Positions 35,831-49,207 of a stretch of 64,000 nucleotides of DNA are shown here, one piece after another; position 1 is the first letter of the stretch, and the number at the start of each line of letters is the position of its first letter. Position numbers and translations under genes: made by a program. The stretch is from Edaphochlamys debaryana (lineage: Eukaryota > Chlorophyta > Chlorophyceae > Chlamydomonadales): NCBI GenBank assembly GCA_016858145.1, contig JAEHOE010000026.1, positions 62,001 through 126,000 on the forward strand, in the 5' to 3' direction. The notes beneath the pieces are model-generated. The model searched no databases, was not told where the DNA came from, and worked only from the letters and a program-made list of their open reading frames with translations.

Positions 35831-38083
35831 CGGTTGACGGCAGTACCTGCAGTTGGCGGTGCTTTAGATACCGGTAGGTTAGTCTGGGTCATGATGAGGC
35901 CCGCTTGCATGCGCAACCACGTCCGCCGAAGTGCTTTTCGAGGGACCAATGGGTCACTGATCTCATTGGCTGGGTGTCGAATGTTCGTGCTCACTGCGAG
36001 TAACTCGCGCTGCTGTTGAATGCGTGGTAGTTGATGATTGCGCCGTAAGTGTGGGCGCTATGAATGAGTTGATACTGCGAGGCCAGCGTCAGGCTCTTCC
36101 TTGAAGGAGGGGCTTAGGTATTGGTGCGGAGCGTTGAGGGCTGCGTGGCCATGTTCTTTGCTGCGGGGGTGTTTTGTCGGTCAACATCTTGCCCGATCGC
36201 AATGTATGCTGTACTGCTACAAGCTGCTCTGACACAGTTAGTTCGAGAGGAGCTTGACGTTAGAGGTCTGTAGGGGTTGGGCATTAGCGGTAGCTGGTTT
36301 GCTGGATCACACAGCCATCTCTGCTTGCGGGACATTAGGCGGGGTGTACGGGCTGAGTTTCGTTGTGTTGGCGTGAGCGTTGCAAGGCAGGCCTGCAGGC
36401 ATAGGCAGAGAGAATCTAGGTCAGAGAGCATGGACGGCTCCCAAGCACTGGTTGGGGAGACCTGCTGGTGGGCTTGGTGGCCGGTGGTCCACGAAGACTT
36501 ACGAGAAGACAACCAGGCGGCAACGCCACTGTGCCCTGCTGTCACGCGCGGGCGAGGCAAGATACTACGCGGGCGCAGGATGTGGGGGCTGCGAGGGCAA
36601 CTGGCATGGTGTTTTGAGGTCACTTTACAGGAAGGGGACCGCATGCGGTGGCACTGCGACGTGCTTTGATGAGGAGGTACGGCGAAGGCGCTTTTGTGAT
36701 GCCGCATTTCGGATTCTCGAGCCGAGCGTTGTTAGCCCAAGGCAGGGCCTGCACTTCTGGAGCACTTGCAGGCTGGGCCTCATTCTTTCAGGCTGGTCAG
36801 GTGCCTCTCGTGGGTTCACCCCTTCCTTCCCCGGATCTCACATGTAACGCGTGGACACAGGTCTGCGTCCTTGTGGTGTTAGCCACCCTTGATGACCCAG
36901 CGCCCGCAGGCCCCTCAGGTCTCGGTACACCGGGTGAAGCACGCAGGATCAGGATCGCCGGGGCGGGGGCGGGGGGCGTGGGGCGGGTTCGTGGCGACCC
37001 GTGAGCGGTGCCTCGAGCCGCTCGCCTCGCTGGAGGAGCTGGTGCTGCCGTGCGGTTTCAGAAGGGTCTCTTGGCGGATAGTCCGGATACTCGCAGCATA
37101 GCATGACGCTGCTCCGGCCTGCTCCCGCGCATTTCACCGCGTCAAGCCAAACGCCACCACTGCTCCAGGCATGGTGACTTGGTGAGGTTCCGGCTGGCTC
37201 CCGTCCGTCCCTGCCAGCGGTGGTCCCAGCCCCGCCCTGCTGGTACCCGGTGCTTTCCGCTTGCGGTGCGATATCCATATAGATAGACCGACAAACAGAT
37301 CGTTACATGTCCGACAGCCTATGCCTTTTCCGAGCATACAGCCGCAAAGCCCGGCGCCCACGCTGACCACAGCGCGCCCGTCCCTTCGCTGTTCTCTCCG
37401 TCCATCCGCACGCCTTCGCGTGCGTCTCTTGCACGTCCCTCCACAAGTGTACCCCACTCCTCGCAACCCCTCACCGGCATGTCCCCAGCACCGCCAAGCT
37501 TGGCTGTGTCCTCTCGATCAGCTGGCAATGGCTTGCCACAGCAACCCCGCAAGGCCGCATATGCGGCGACCATGGCCCTCCCGATGTGGAGGCCACAGGC
37601 CACCAGCGCGCCCAAACGTCGAGTGCAAGGGATTCATCCTGACTGATGCGGCCTCTGACCATGCGCTGCTACACGATCATGGCCCCGCAACCCCCTTTTC
37701 ACTGCTCTGTTGCTCTCACCACCACCAGGTGATCCGCCCTGCGCGCACGTCAGTGGCATGAACTCCGACCGCCGCTCACCTCAGCACGCGCCGCCTTCAG
37801 CACCGCGGCTTACGCGCCCAAGCGTCCCAAGCGCAACGCTGCTCTTGGGACGCCTGGGCAGGATAGAGCTCGGCCCCCCCTGCTCCCCTCCATCGCCCAT
37901 GCCGCGGCAGTGCTCGGTCCGCAGCGCGCTCCGCCCGCCACCCGCTCGGGCATCCACCAGCCGGCGCTCCTCCGCCCGCCTCCCTGCACCCTCATCGGCG
38001 ACTCCTGCCGCCGCACGCGAGGGGTTCGCCCCATCGCTGCGAGTCCTCCACCATCCTGCGGTATATATTGCCGCGAGGCCCTG
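35831..38083. other. Convergent intergenic region between DET1 and RPB10
   Basis: About 2.2 kb holding the 3' UTRs of two converging genes. A TGTAA lies on the plus strand at about 36844 (possible DET1 signal) and on the minus strand at about 37302 (possible RPB10 signal). No additional gene was recognised. Confidence 0.45.
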
Positions 38084-38769
38084 TTACTGCCCCTGCCGCG
38101 CGTTGGTTGCCCGCTCCAGGGTGTTGTAGTTGAGCAGCTTCTCGATCAGGTCCACGTGGGTCATGAGCATGCGCCGGCAGCAGTAGCGGCTCAGGCCCAG
38201 GCCGTCCAGAGCTTCCCTGGGGAGCAGGACGCGGTGCAAGGGTTGCCTCACGGCGTGTTTGCCCCTTCAGTTCACGCCGGCGCCCAACCCTCCCGCGTCA
38301 GGCCCACTGCCTGGACCACTGCCTTGCCCTCAAACCCACTGCCTTGCCCCCCACCCCGCTGTCTAGCCCCAAGACACTGCGTCGCAAAACTCTCAGGCCT
38401 GCCCGCCCGCGTCAGCCCAGCCCCTTGTCCCGTGTCAAGGTGCAGTGCGTGATAAGAGTGCTTGCCGGGGCCTACGTGTTAGGAGCACCCTAAGGGCGGC
38501 GGCCATGCCGCACAGGTCCCTAAGCCCCGGCGCCGCACGGAGGACCACCCCGCTCCATCCCCTAAAGCTACCCGGGACTCACTGCTCGCTGTAACCCGCT
38601 TGTAGAAGGTCCAGGTAGGTGTCCCACTTGTTGCCAATCACCTGCCGGTGAGCGAGCAGGCGGCATCGTCGACATCCCGCCGCCGCGCCACCGCGTTCAA
38701 TAGAGGCCGTGAGGAGCCAGTACAGTGTCTTACCTTTCCACAAGTGAAGCAGCGCACGGGAATAATCAT
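38084..38769 (-). CDS. RPB10: RNA polymerases I, II and III subunit RPB10 (ABC10-beta)
   Basis: Small zinc-binding subunit shared by the three nuclear RNA polymerases; needed for assembly of the RPB2/RPB3 part of the core. Minus-strand exons: 38734-38769, 38583-38641 and 38084-38216 (TAA), 75 residues, normal for the family (about 70). It starts [12 protein letters not shown], the universal N-terminus. The zinc ligands are Cys7 and Cys10 in CFTCGK, plus the adjacent Cys44-Cys45 in [38 protein letters not shown] lies between. The GT donors and CAG acceptors are canonical, with a phase-2 join CA|G in intron 2. It is divergent from TRAPPC2 and convergent with DET1. Confidence 0.95.
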
Positions 38770-39208
38770 CCTGCCGGCTGGCCCTCGGTCAGCCCGCGCT
38801 CAGGGTTGCGTAGCTCAGGCTCAAGCTCTGAGCCTTTGCGTGAGCTATCTGATTCAGAGTGCTAGGTGGTGCGGGCTAAGGAGCGGGTCCTGGACAAAAC
38901 GTTGCTCAGATGCTCCCAGCAAGCTTCGGTGTGTAGGCGGATGTGAGGTGTGTTGACGAAAGATACAAAGAAGTAACGAAACAGTTGGGGGGAGCCCGCA
39001 GTTTGGGCAGCTCGCGATCGCGGGCTGTCACAGAGGGCCCCCGATTGTCCCTCCTCGTCGCCCTCCTCCGGGCGCCCCAAGCTCACCCATAACAGTGCTT
39101 GCATGCTCCACAAACTGTTGCCCCTTCTCTTGACCTCCCGACTTGCCGAACAAAACACGCAATGAGGCCGTGAACACTGTCGCAGGGCGCAGCGCCTAGA
39201 GCGCCGAG
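38770..39208. promoter_or_regulatory. Shared divergent promoter region of RPB10 and TRAPPC2
   Basis: Only 439 bp separate the RPB10 start codon (minus strand) from the TRAPPC2 start codon (plus strand), so both promoters and 5' UTRs must lie here. No TATA box or known box was assigned. Confidence 0.6.
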
Positions 39209-40408
39209 ATGTCGGTTCCCACGTTGACGTTTGTAATAGTGGGGCAGGAGGACCACCCCATTTACGAGGTCGACCTGACGGGGCCCAAGGAGGTGCGGGA
39301 GTGAAGGAGCACGCGCCGGCCCAACACCCTTGGCAGGGCCTTCACCTTGCACCCATCGCCTTCCTCCCCGACGCTGCGCAGCAACAAACGCAGTACCTAC
39401 ACCAGTTCGTGCTGCACTCCTCGCTCGATGCGGTAGACGAGCAGATGTGGACCAGCAAGGAGCCGCACCTGAAGGCAAGAGTTGGTGGGGCTGAGCCCCT
39501 CCACCCTCGCTGCGCAGGGTGGCTTGGGGTTGCACCGGCCTGCCTTCGTCCCCCACAGACCTTGGCGCTCCTGCCTGTCTAATGTATGCCTTCGTCGACC
39601 GGGCTGGACTGGCAGCCTTGCTCCCTTGACGTGTCACAACTCCCGTTCTCCCATTCCCTCCCCTCCCCCCGACCACCACGCCATCCCCTTCCGCAGGTCG
39701 TGGATCGCTTCAACGGCCTGCAGGTCACGGCCTTCGTGACAGCAGGTAACACGCGCTTCCTGCTGCTGCACGACGGCCGCAGCGACGACGCCATCCGGGC
39801 CTTCTTCACGGAGGTGTACGACCTGTACCTGCGGGTGAGGGCGCACCCGACCGCCCTTCCCTTGATGGGCCGTTGCAGTGCGGCAGCGCGGAATTTCCCT
39901 CCAGGGCAGGCGTAGACGCAAGCTTTGCTTTGGCGCCTTTGAGGATACATATCATGCACGCTTGAGATGGGTTGCCCAAGCCCCTGCACTCAGCACCTAG
40001 GCCAACCACGAGGGGTCACTCATTGGCCACGTAAAGGACCGTGCGCAAAGCTCTGCCTCCACCGCCCCGTGCGCCCCTGGCCCCAGGTGATGCTCAACCC
40101 CTTCCACACGCCCACCACCCGGATTACGAGCCGGGAGTTTGACCGCAAGGTGGGAGCGATGCCTAGCGAGGCTGCTCCTGCGAGGGGGGCGCTGGGCGCT
40201 CGGCAATGGGTGACGGGCTGGGCCATCCCGTGGGGTGGCCACAAACTGGTGGCGGTCGGCGATCGAGGATCGTAGGGAAGCCGCAAGAAGATGACGCTTT
40301 GCGTCCTCGGCATCGCCTCTTTCCTCCGTGGTGCTGTGGCTCTTGACGCGCCACTGCCCTGTTCCCGGCCTGCAGGTCAAGCTGCTGGCCAAGCGGCTCA
40401 TCGGGTAA
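39209..40408 (+). CDS. TRAPPC2: TRAPP complex subunit 2 (sedlin/Trs20)
   Basis: Small core subunit of the TRAPP tethering complexes, acting in ER-to-Golgi vesicle traffic and as adaptor for the larger TRAPP forms. Exons: 39209-39292, 39382-39474, 39697-39834, 40087-40149 and 40376-40408 (TAA), 136 residues (human 140). Family motifs: TFVIVGQEDHPIYEVDL, YLHQFVLHSSLDAVDEQMW, VVDRFNGLQVTAFVTAG, RFLLLHDGRSDDAIRAFF, VYDLYLRVMLNPFH and FDRKVKLLAKR. This is the longin-like fold. Intron 2 begins with GC rather than GT (CTGAAG|GCAAGA); the join LK|VVDRF then matches the family exactly, whereas the nearest GT, 6 bp on, would insert two residues. Confidence 0.95.
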
Positions 40409-42120
40409 CCGCGCCTCCATCGGACTTCTGCTACACGACTGGCCGGGATCCTCGCACGCTGCTGCGCGCGGTGCGGGGAAACTTAACCAGCGGCAGCAGT
40501 CACGTGGCACAAGGGGGCGCCCACGATGCGCTGTCGCCCTCAGGCGAGCGTGCTACTGGGCGCGGAACCGCTGTATCCGAGCGTCTTACCGGGGGTTGCT
40601 CGTGAGGTCTAGCCTCCGTGCACGAGTGTACCTTGGCAAGGGGCTTGGGCTACGGTGCTAGGCACGGCCCCTCAGGAGGGGCCGGTCGAGAGGAGGCCCG
40701 TCGAGAAGGAGGTGGTCAAGTCGCCCTTGACTCCTTAATGGTCGCGTCACCTCGGGGCTTAGGACGTTGAGTGACAGGTAGCTTGAGCGGTGTGAAAGCG
40801 ATGAGCGCTACTGCGCCAAGGTCTTGACGAGAGGTGATGCGGGCCAGGCCGCTTATGCGAGAGACCATGCTGCCAGGGGTTGGGTGCCCAAATGCAACCG
40901 CACGGGGGCCTGTCCTCCAAGCTGAACTTTAGCACGGGCTGTCGGTGTTCGTGGTTGAGGGTGGGCGCGTAAAGGATGCCCAGCACACAAGCCAGGCGGT
41001 GTCTAGCGCCCACGCGCCATTTCTGTGAACTCTTGGCACGGGCAGGATGTGGAGCTCTTGTGAGGCCCCAATCCCACGCACCCACTCGCCGGCACGAACG
41101 CGCTAGACGCTGGTCCTGATACGGTTCTGACGTGGCTTGCCGTTCTGGGCCTTGGTGTGGAGCAAAAGGACGCGAGTTGCTGCAGTGGGGTGTGGGGCGA
41201 GGCCATGCAGTCGGCGGGAGGCTGGGGGGGCGCGTAGCGTGGCTGCCAGGGGTCAGCTTACCTTTACGGGCAGGGCACGGGTGGCATCGCCCTGCACTGG
41301 GCAGTAGCAGTGTGTTTCAGTACTGTTTCAGTACTGGGCCATGTGCATCATACAAGCCCCAGGCCGTAATCGCGTCACGAGGACTCCCGCTGCAAAGAAC
41401 CACGGAGGCTTGTATGGGGCGGGGGGGAGAGCGCACGCACTTGTACAACAAGCGTTAAGTTCAAGCTCAAGAACTTTGACAGCCCCACGGTCGCAGGTCT
41501 CCGTAGCCTGCAGGCTGCCGTGCGCAGGCTTACTGCGCGTACTGTGAAGTCCGGCCAGTTACTCAGGCACGGACTCGCTGGCCGCGGTCCGCTGGGCACC
41601 ACGCGCATCTCTTACTTGTGTTATTAGGCCTGGAGGGGGCCGGAGGGGCGAGGCTGTGGTCAGCCCTCGGCAAAAGCGCGGCACGAACCTCCCGTACGGA
41701 CCATGGTCGCGACGCCTTGTAGGACAGGGTCGTGAGAAGAGACAGTAGGGCAAGCAAGTGTTAACACAGTGCACTGCGTTATATTGACTAGTATGGACCC
41801 AGCATAGCTGCGTTCACTGCCGCCCCACGCCTTGACCAAATTGTTCAGAGCCTGCGGGCGTGCCGCAGTCGAGCTCCCGCGCCGTGCTGTGCAGCCAAAT
41901 GAAGCCACGCCGAGCAACTATTATAGACACTTAGACACTTGCTAGCTTGCCTTGCAGCCCGGCTGGGGCCCCCTGCGTCGACTAGCGGCGGGCAGCGAGG
42001 AGTAGCAGCACTTACGTCTTAGAGGTGCGGACGCTGAAACTGTTATCAGCTGAGGGTCCTTGTGCACCAGCTGGCACCTCCACATTCTGATGCTTAGTCC
42101 TCTGGCTCGCAGAAGCCCTC
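40409..42120. other. Intergenic between TRAPPC2 and the kinase gene
   Basis: No gene recognised in about 1.7 kb. An 11-bp tandem duplication (TTTCAGTACTG) lies near 41317-41338. Confidence 0.45.
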
Positions 42121-45451
<3,331 letters not shown>

Positions 45452-46486
45452 GGGCCCCGCGGAGGAGAGAGCGAGCAGACCACAGCTCGGATAACACAAT
45501 AAACGAATGTTTATTGTTTAAGGCATTTGTGGCCAGCGGAGCAGCTCCGCTGGCGGGCGGGAGGGTTTTAAGTTGCACGGGGCAATGCGCGGGCACGGGC
45601 CCTGCGCGACAAGCAGGCCCGGGGCGGAGCAGCCGCATTTTGGGGTGGGCGGATGGATGCACGTTGCAGTTAGGGGCGATGGCCCCCTAGGATCGACTGC
45701 GGGTTCGCCGGCGCAGTGTGCTCTCTGATGCCGCTGGGACCTTGAGCATTGCGAGTCCCATTGCCGTGCGGTGGACCGGCGCTGCTCTGGGGGCTACCCA
45801 GTATGGGATTGAGGAGTATGCCCCTGTAGGGGCGGCGGCGAGTGCAGCACGGGCTGGGTAGGGGCAGCCGTAAGCCTGTCCCTGGACACTGGAGTCTCTA
45901 TGCTGTGAGCGGTACAGTAGCTGGGCGGGAGGGCGAGAGATTGGCGGTTTCCTGACGCGCCGTTTTGGCGCCTGAGCGGTGCATGAGGAGCCAGGTAAAA
46001 GTGGATGCCGTACACCGAGATAGGCCAAGGTGTCACGGGTGCTGGTACAGTACGGAGAGGCCTGTATGGCGTAGAGCGCTTCGGGATACGGCCCGTCCAG
46101 GGCCGGGCAGTGCTGCCTGTGCAGCGGATTGCGGCGAAGTGAGGTAACATTGGTAGCCGAGGCCGCCTCACAAAGCCTGAGCCCCACGCCCCATCCTTCG
46201 GCCAGGCGAAGCAGTTGGTCGGCTGCTTCACTCCTGTGCTATCCATGCTTCAAGTCCTGGGAGTTAGGGGTATGCCAGTCCGAGGCACCTGGAGTCTGGA
46301 CAAGGGCAGAGACACGGCCGAAGGGGGCAGCACGCCGCGGGCGCCATGAGTGGTTCGGCAGCATGTGCAGCTTGAGTCGCGGCCTGCACTACAGCCTTCA
46401 GACTCACCCGTTCGGCTTATACTCTTGAAACGCTAGCTCTCAAAGCCCTGTGGGGCCACACACAGTGGCGAGTGTCTAGAAGAGCG
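45452..46486. other. Kinase 3' region and SDF2-like promoter
   Basis: About 1 kb. Two hairpins lie 44-103 bp after the kinase stop (separate entry). No gene was recognised in the rest. Confidence 0.45.
45496..45554. repeat. Two adjacent perfect hairpins after the kinase stop codon
   Basis: Arms ACAATAAAC and GTTTATTGT around a GAAT loop (45496-45517), then GCCAGCGGAGC and GCTCCGCTGGC around a single A (45532-45554). Both are perfect. They fall in the expected kinase 3' UTR. The first contains AATAAA on the plus strand and TTTATT on the other, so it could offer a poly(A)-like signal in either direction. Confidence 0.55.
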
Positions 46487-48125
46487 ATGGCCATGCGGTT
46501 AGGGGCCGCTTTCGCGGCCCTCGTTGCTGTGTCCTCGATCGGCACGGCGAGCGCTTCTGATCGCGAAAATCTGGTGGTGAGCTGAGAGCTTCCCGCGACA
46601 TGGCGAGGTGTCCCATCGATCGCGTCGCCTGACCCTGTTGTCCACCCTGTATCAGGTGACGTGCGGGAGTTCGATCAAACTCCAGCATATCAGCACAAAA
46701 GCGCGCCTGCACTCGCACCAGGCAAGCTTGCGGGCGGTGGACATCTTTGCTGCTTGCTTGCTGCGGCGCGCAAGGGACCTGAGTGCGCAAGGTGGCATAT
46801 GCAAGGTCCTCGGTGATGTCTGGCGTTTGGTGCTTACTTGTGTGTGGGACACGCCTGTGATGGTGGTGCCCGGCCATGTCCTCCACCCTTCCTGAGTAGG
46901 TGGCCTACAGCCGCGGCTCACAGCAGCAGTCTGTAACTGGTTTCCCCGATGGCGATGACGGCAACAGCCTGTGGCTTGTGCACGGCTCAGAGGTGAGCTG
47001 GGCACCCCTGGGCCAGGGGGCTGCTGCCTGCTGCTTGCCCCCCGACCTCCTCCTGCCCATACTCGCCCCGCCATGTACGCTTCCTTCACGTCCCTCATAC
47101 TTTGCCCATGCAGGACCAGCCGTGTGTGCCAGGCAGCCCCCTGAAGAAGGGCTCGCGCGTGCGCCTGCAGCACGTGGCCACCCGCAAGTGGCTGCACTCC
47201 CACCACTATCAGTCCCCGCTATCGGCCAACCAGGAGGTGCGCTCGTTCCCCGGGCATGAACGTGGCGGGTTTGGGGACAGTCCTGTTCCATGCGGGGTGA
47301 AGGCTTCAGGCGACGGGCTAAAAGGGTGTTGTCGGGCTGTGGGCCAGGGGCTCTTGGCGCCTGGTGGGCAAGGGATGGTATCCTGGCGAGGCCACTGACG
47401 GCCCCAGGGTCAGGGTGTGAGGGAGACGGCGCCAAACAGTCTGGGGCTTAGAGGCAGTACCCGGGGCGCTGTAGGCACGTGAGGAGCACGTGAGGGGCAC
47501 GTGAGGGGCACGTGAGGGGCTGGGCTTGCGCAAGGTGCCTATGTGACCTGGGCCCCCTGATGTGGGTCGGGCCCCGTGATGTGGGTCGGGCGTGCCCGGT
47601 TCGTACGGCATGCCCCCCACCTCGACCAATGCTCATGCGCGCTGCTCGGGCCCCTTGCCCCCCGCTCTTGTTGCACAGGTCAGCGCCTTTGGCAGCGACA
47701 CGCAGACCGACGGGGGCGACAACTGGACCGTGGAGTGGGACGGCAAGGGGAAGCTGTGGAAGCAGAACACCAAGGTAGGGCGGGGCGGGACGGGCTGTTG
47801 CTCTGGAGGGCTGTCACATGGCACCGGTGCCGAAGTTGAGTCGGCCTTCAGGCTAAGGCACCGCCCTAGCGGGGCACCTCGCGTTTGGACCAACAAGGAA
47901 AGGGGTCCTTTCTAAAACCCGCTCGTTTTCCAGGCCCGCTTCAAGCACGTGGACACGAACATGTACCTGCACTCCCATGACGCCAAGTACGGCAACCCCA
48001 TTGCGGGGCAGTTCGAGGTGTGCTGCATGAACAGCAAGGGCAAGGGCGCCGAGTGGCAGGCGGCGGAGGGCGTGTACCTGCCGCAGCCAGGCAACGGCGA
48101 TAAGGACGACGACAAGGAGCTTTGA
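46487..48125 (+). CDS. SDF2: SDF2-like MIR-domain protein of the secretory pathway
   Basis: Family of small ER-lumen proteins made of three MIR repeats; partners of ERdj3-type chaperones in protein quality control, required in plants for the unfolded protein response. Exons: 46487-46576, 46656-46721, 46900-46992, 47114-47236, 47679-47774 and 47934-48125 (TGA), 219 residues, normal length. The start MAMRLGAAFAALVAV to TASAS is a clear signal peptide. MIR signatures: VTCGSSIKL and ARLHSH, then GSQQQSVTGF, DGDDGNSLWLV, RVRLQHVATRKWLHSH and ARFKHVDTNMYLHSH. The tail is KDDDKEL, acidic and reminiscent of K/HDEL but not canonical. Intron 2 appears to start with GC (CACCAG|GCAAGC); the join SHQ|VAYSRG keeps the family alignment. 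Intron 4 contains a CACGTG repeat. Confidence 0.93.
47476..47519 (+). repeat. Four-copy 11-bp tandem repeat containing CACGTG
   Basis: CACGTG occurs at 47476, 47487, 47498 and 47509 in units of CACGTGAGGRG, inside intron 4 of the SDF2-like gene. CACGTG is the G-box core bound by bHLH/bZIP factors, but an intronic minisatellite is the simpler reading. Confidence 0.7.
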
Positions 48126-49207
48126 TGAGCGGCGCAGCAGCAGGAGGGAAGCAGCCTGGGCGGTAGGGATAGGGCGGGGCTTGCGCTTCGTGCGGCCCGC
48201 CTGTGGTGGATAGAGGGGTCAGGAGGGGCTCTGGCGAATGAGGAGGAGCAGGAGACGAAGGTGCACGTGTGGCTTTGGGGGAATGGGGTGCACAGTGCAG
48301 TGCGGCGCGCGTGTCGAGGAGTGGAGCGGGCCCCCACGCCGATGGTGACTGCGCGCGAACGGGTCGGCTCGTTGACAAGGGCGAGCGGAGCGCTGAGAGG
48401 GCAGGCCGTGGCGGGGGCGCTGCGAGGGAACACGGCTGCAGTGCACGATCGTCTGGCTGCGTGCGTGTGCCGCTTGGCCCAGGCTTGGCCGGTCTGGAAC
48501 CTGGAGGACCGGGAGGCGTCAGGGGGCCGCGGGCCTTTACCTTGCAATGCTGGCAGTAGCGCACTCATATCCCTGCCAAGCGTCGTCGCTCCAATGCCTG
48601 CCCAGGGCCGTTGGGCCATCTCGCAACTCGCAGCTCAGCCGCAGAGTCGGGCCATAGACAAGGCCTCGCATGCGGGCTGGCGCCCGCGGGCAGACACGAA
48701 GAACATCCTCAGGCCACACTCAGGCAACCCTGCCTCTCATGGGCTCTTCCCGTCTAGGCCCCTTGCCCCCCACAAGCGCGACTGCTGCATCAACTGCGGG
48801 TGCGTTGCTCAGCAAGCTCATCGCCTCCTGCCACTCATCCATGCCGTGACAGCAGCTAGCTGTCGTCGCAAGCTGTCATGAGGATCGCCGCACAGCCGCG
48901 AATAGCTCTCGCTGCCTCACACGCTTCTGGCGCCCGTCCCCACAGCCCGCGCATTCAACCTAACCGGCTCGAGGCGCCACATCGACCTCCAACCGCTCAC
49001 GCCGTTGGCTCGCGTCCTCCAACCGCCAACTGCCAACCGCCTCGCCGTTCTACGCGTCCATGTATGCTGCTCGAGGAAAGCCCGTGGGTAGCCCTCCCTG
49101 CCGCATCCCGCACTGTCCCCAGCACCGTCCCAGCACCGTCCTCACACAGCTCTGCCCCAGGCCCACCCGAAACCCCAAGCCCGCGCCAGGCCCGCCTCAG
49201 GCCCGCC
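48126..49207. other. Convergent intergenic region between SDF2-like and RS-rich genes
   Basis: About 1.1 kb between two converging genes; it presumably holds both 3' UTRs. No further gene was recognised. Confidence 0.5.
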
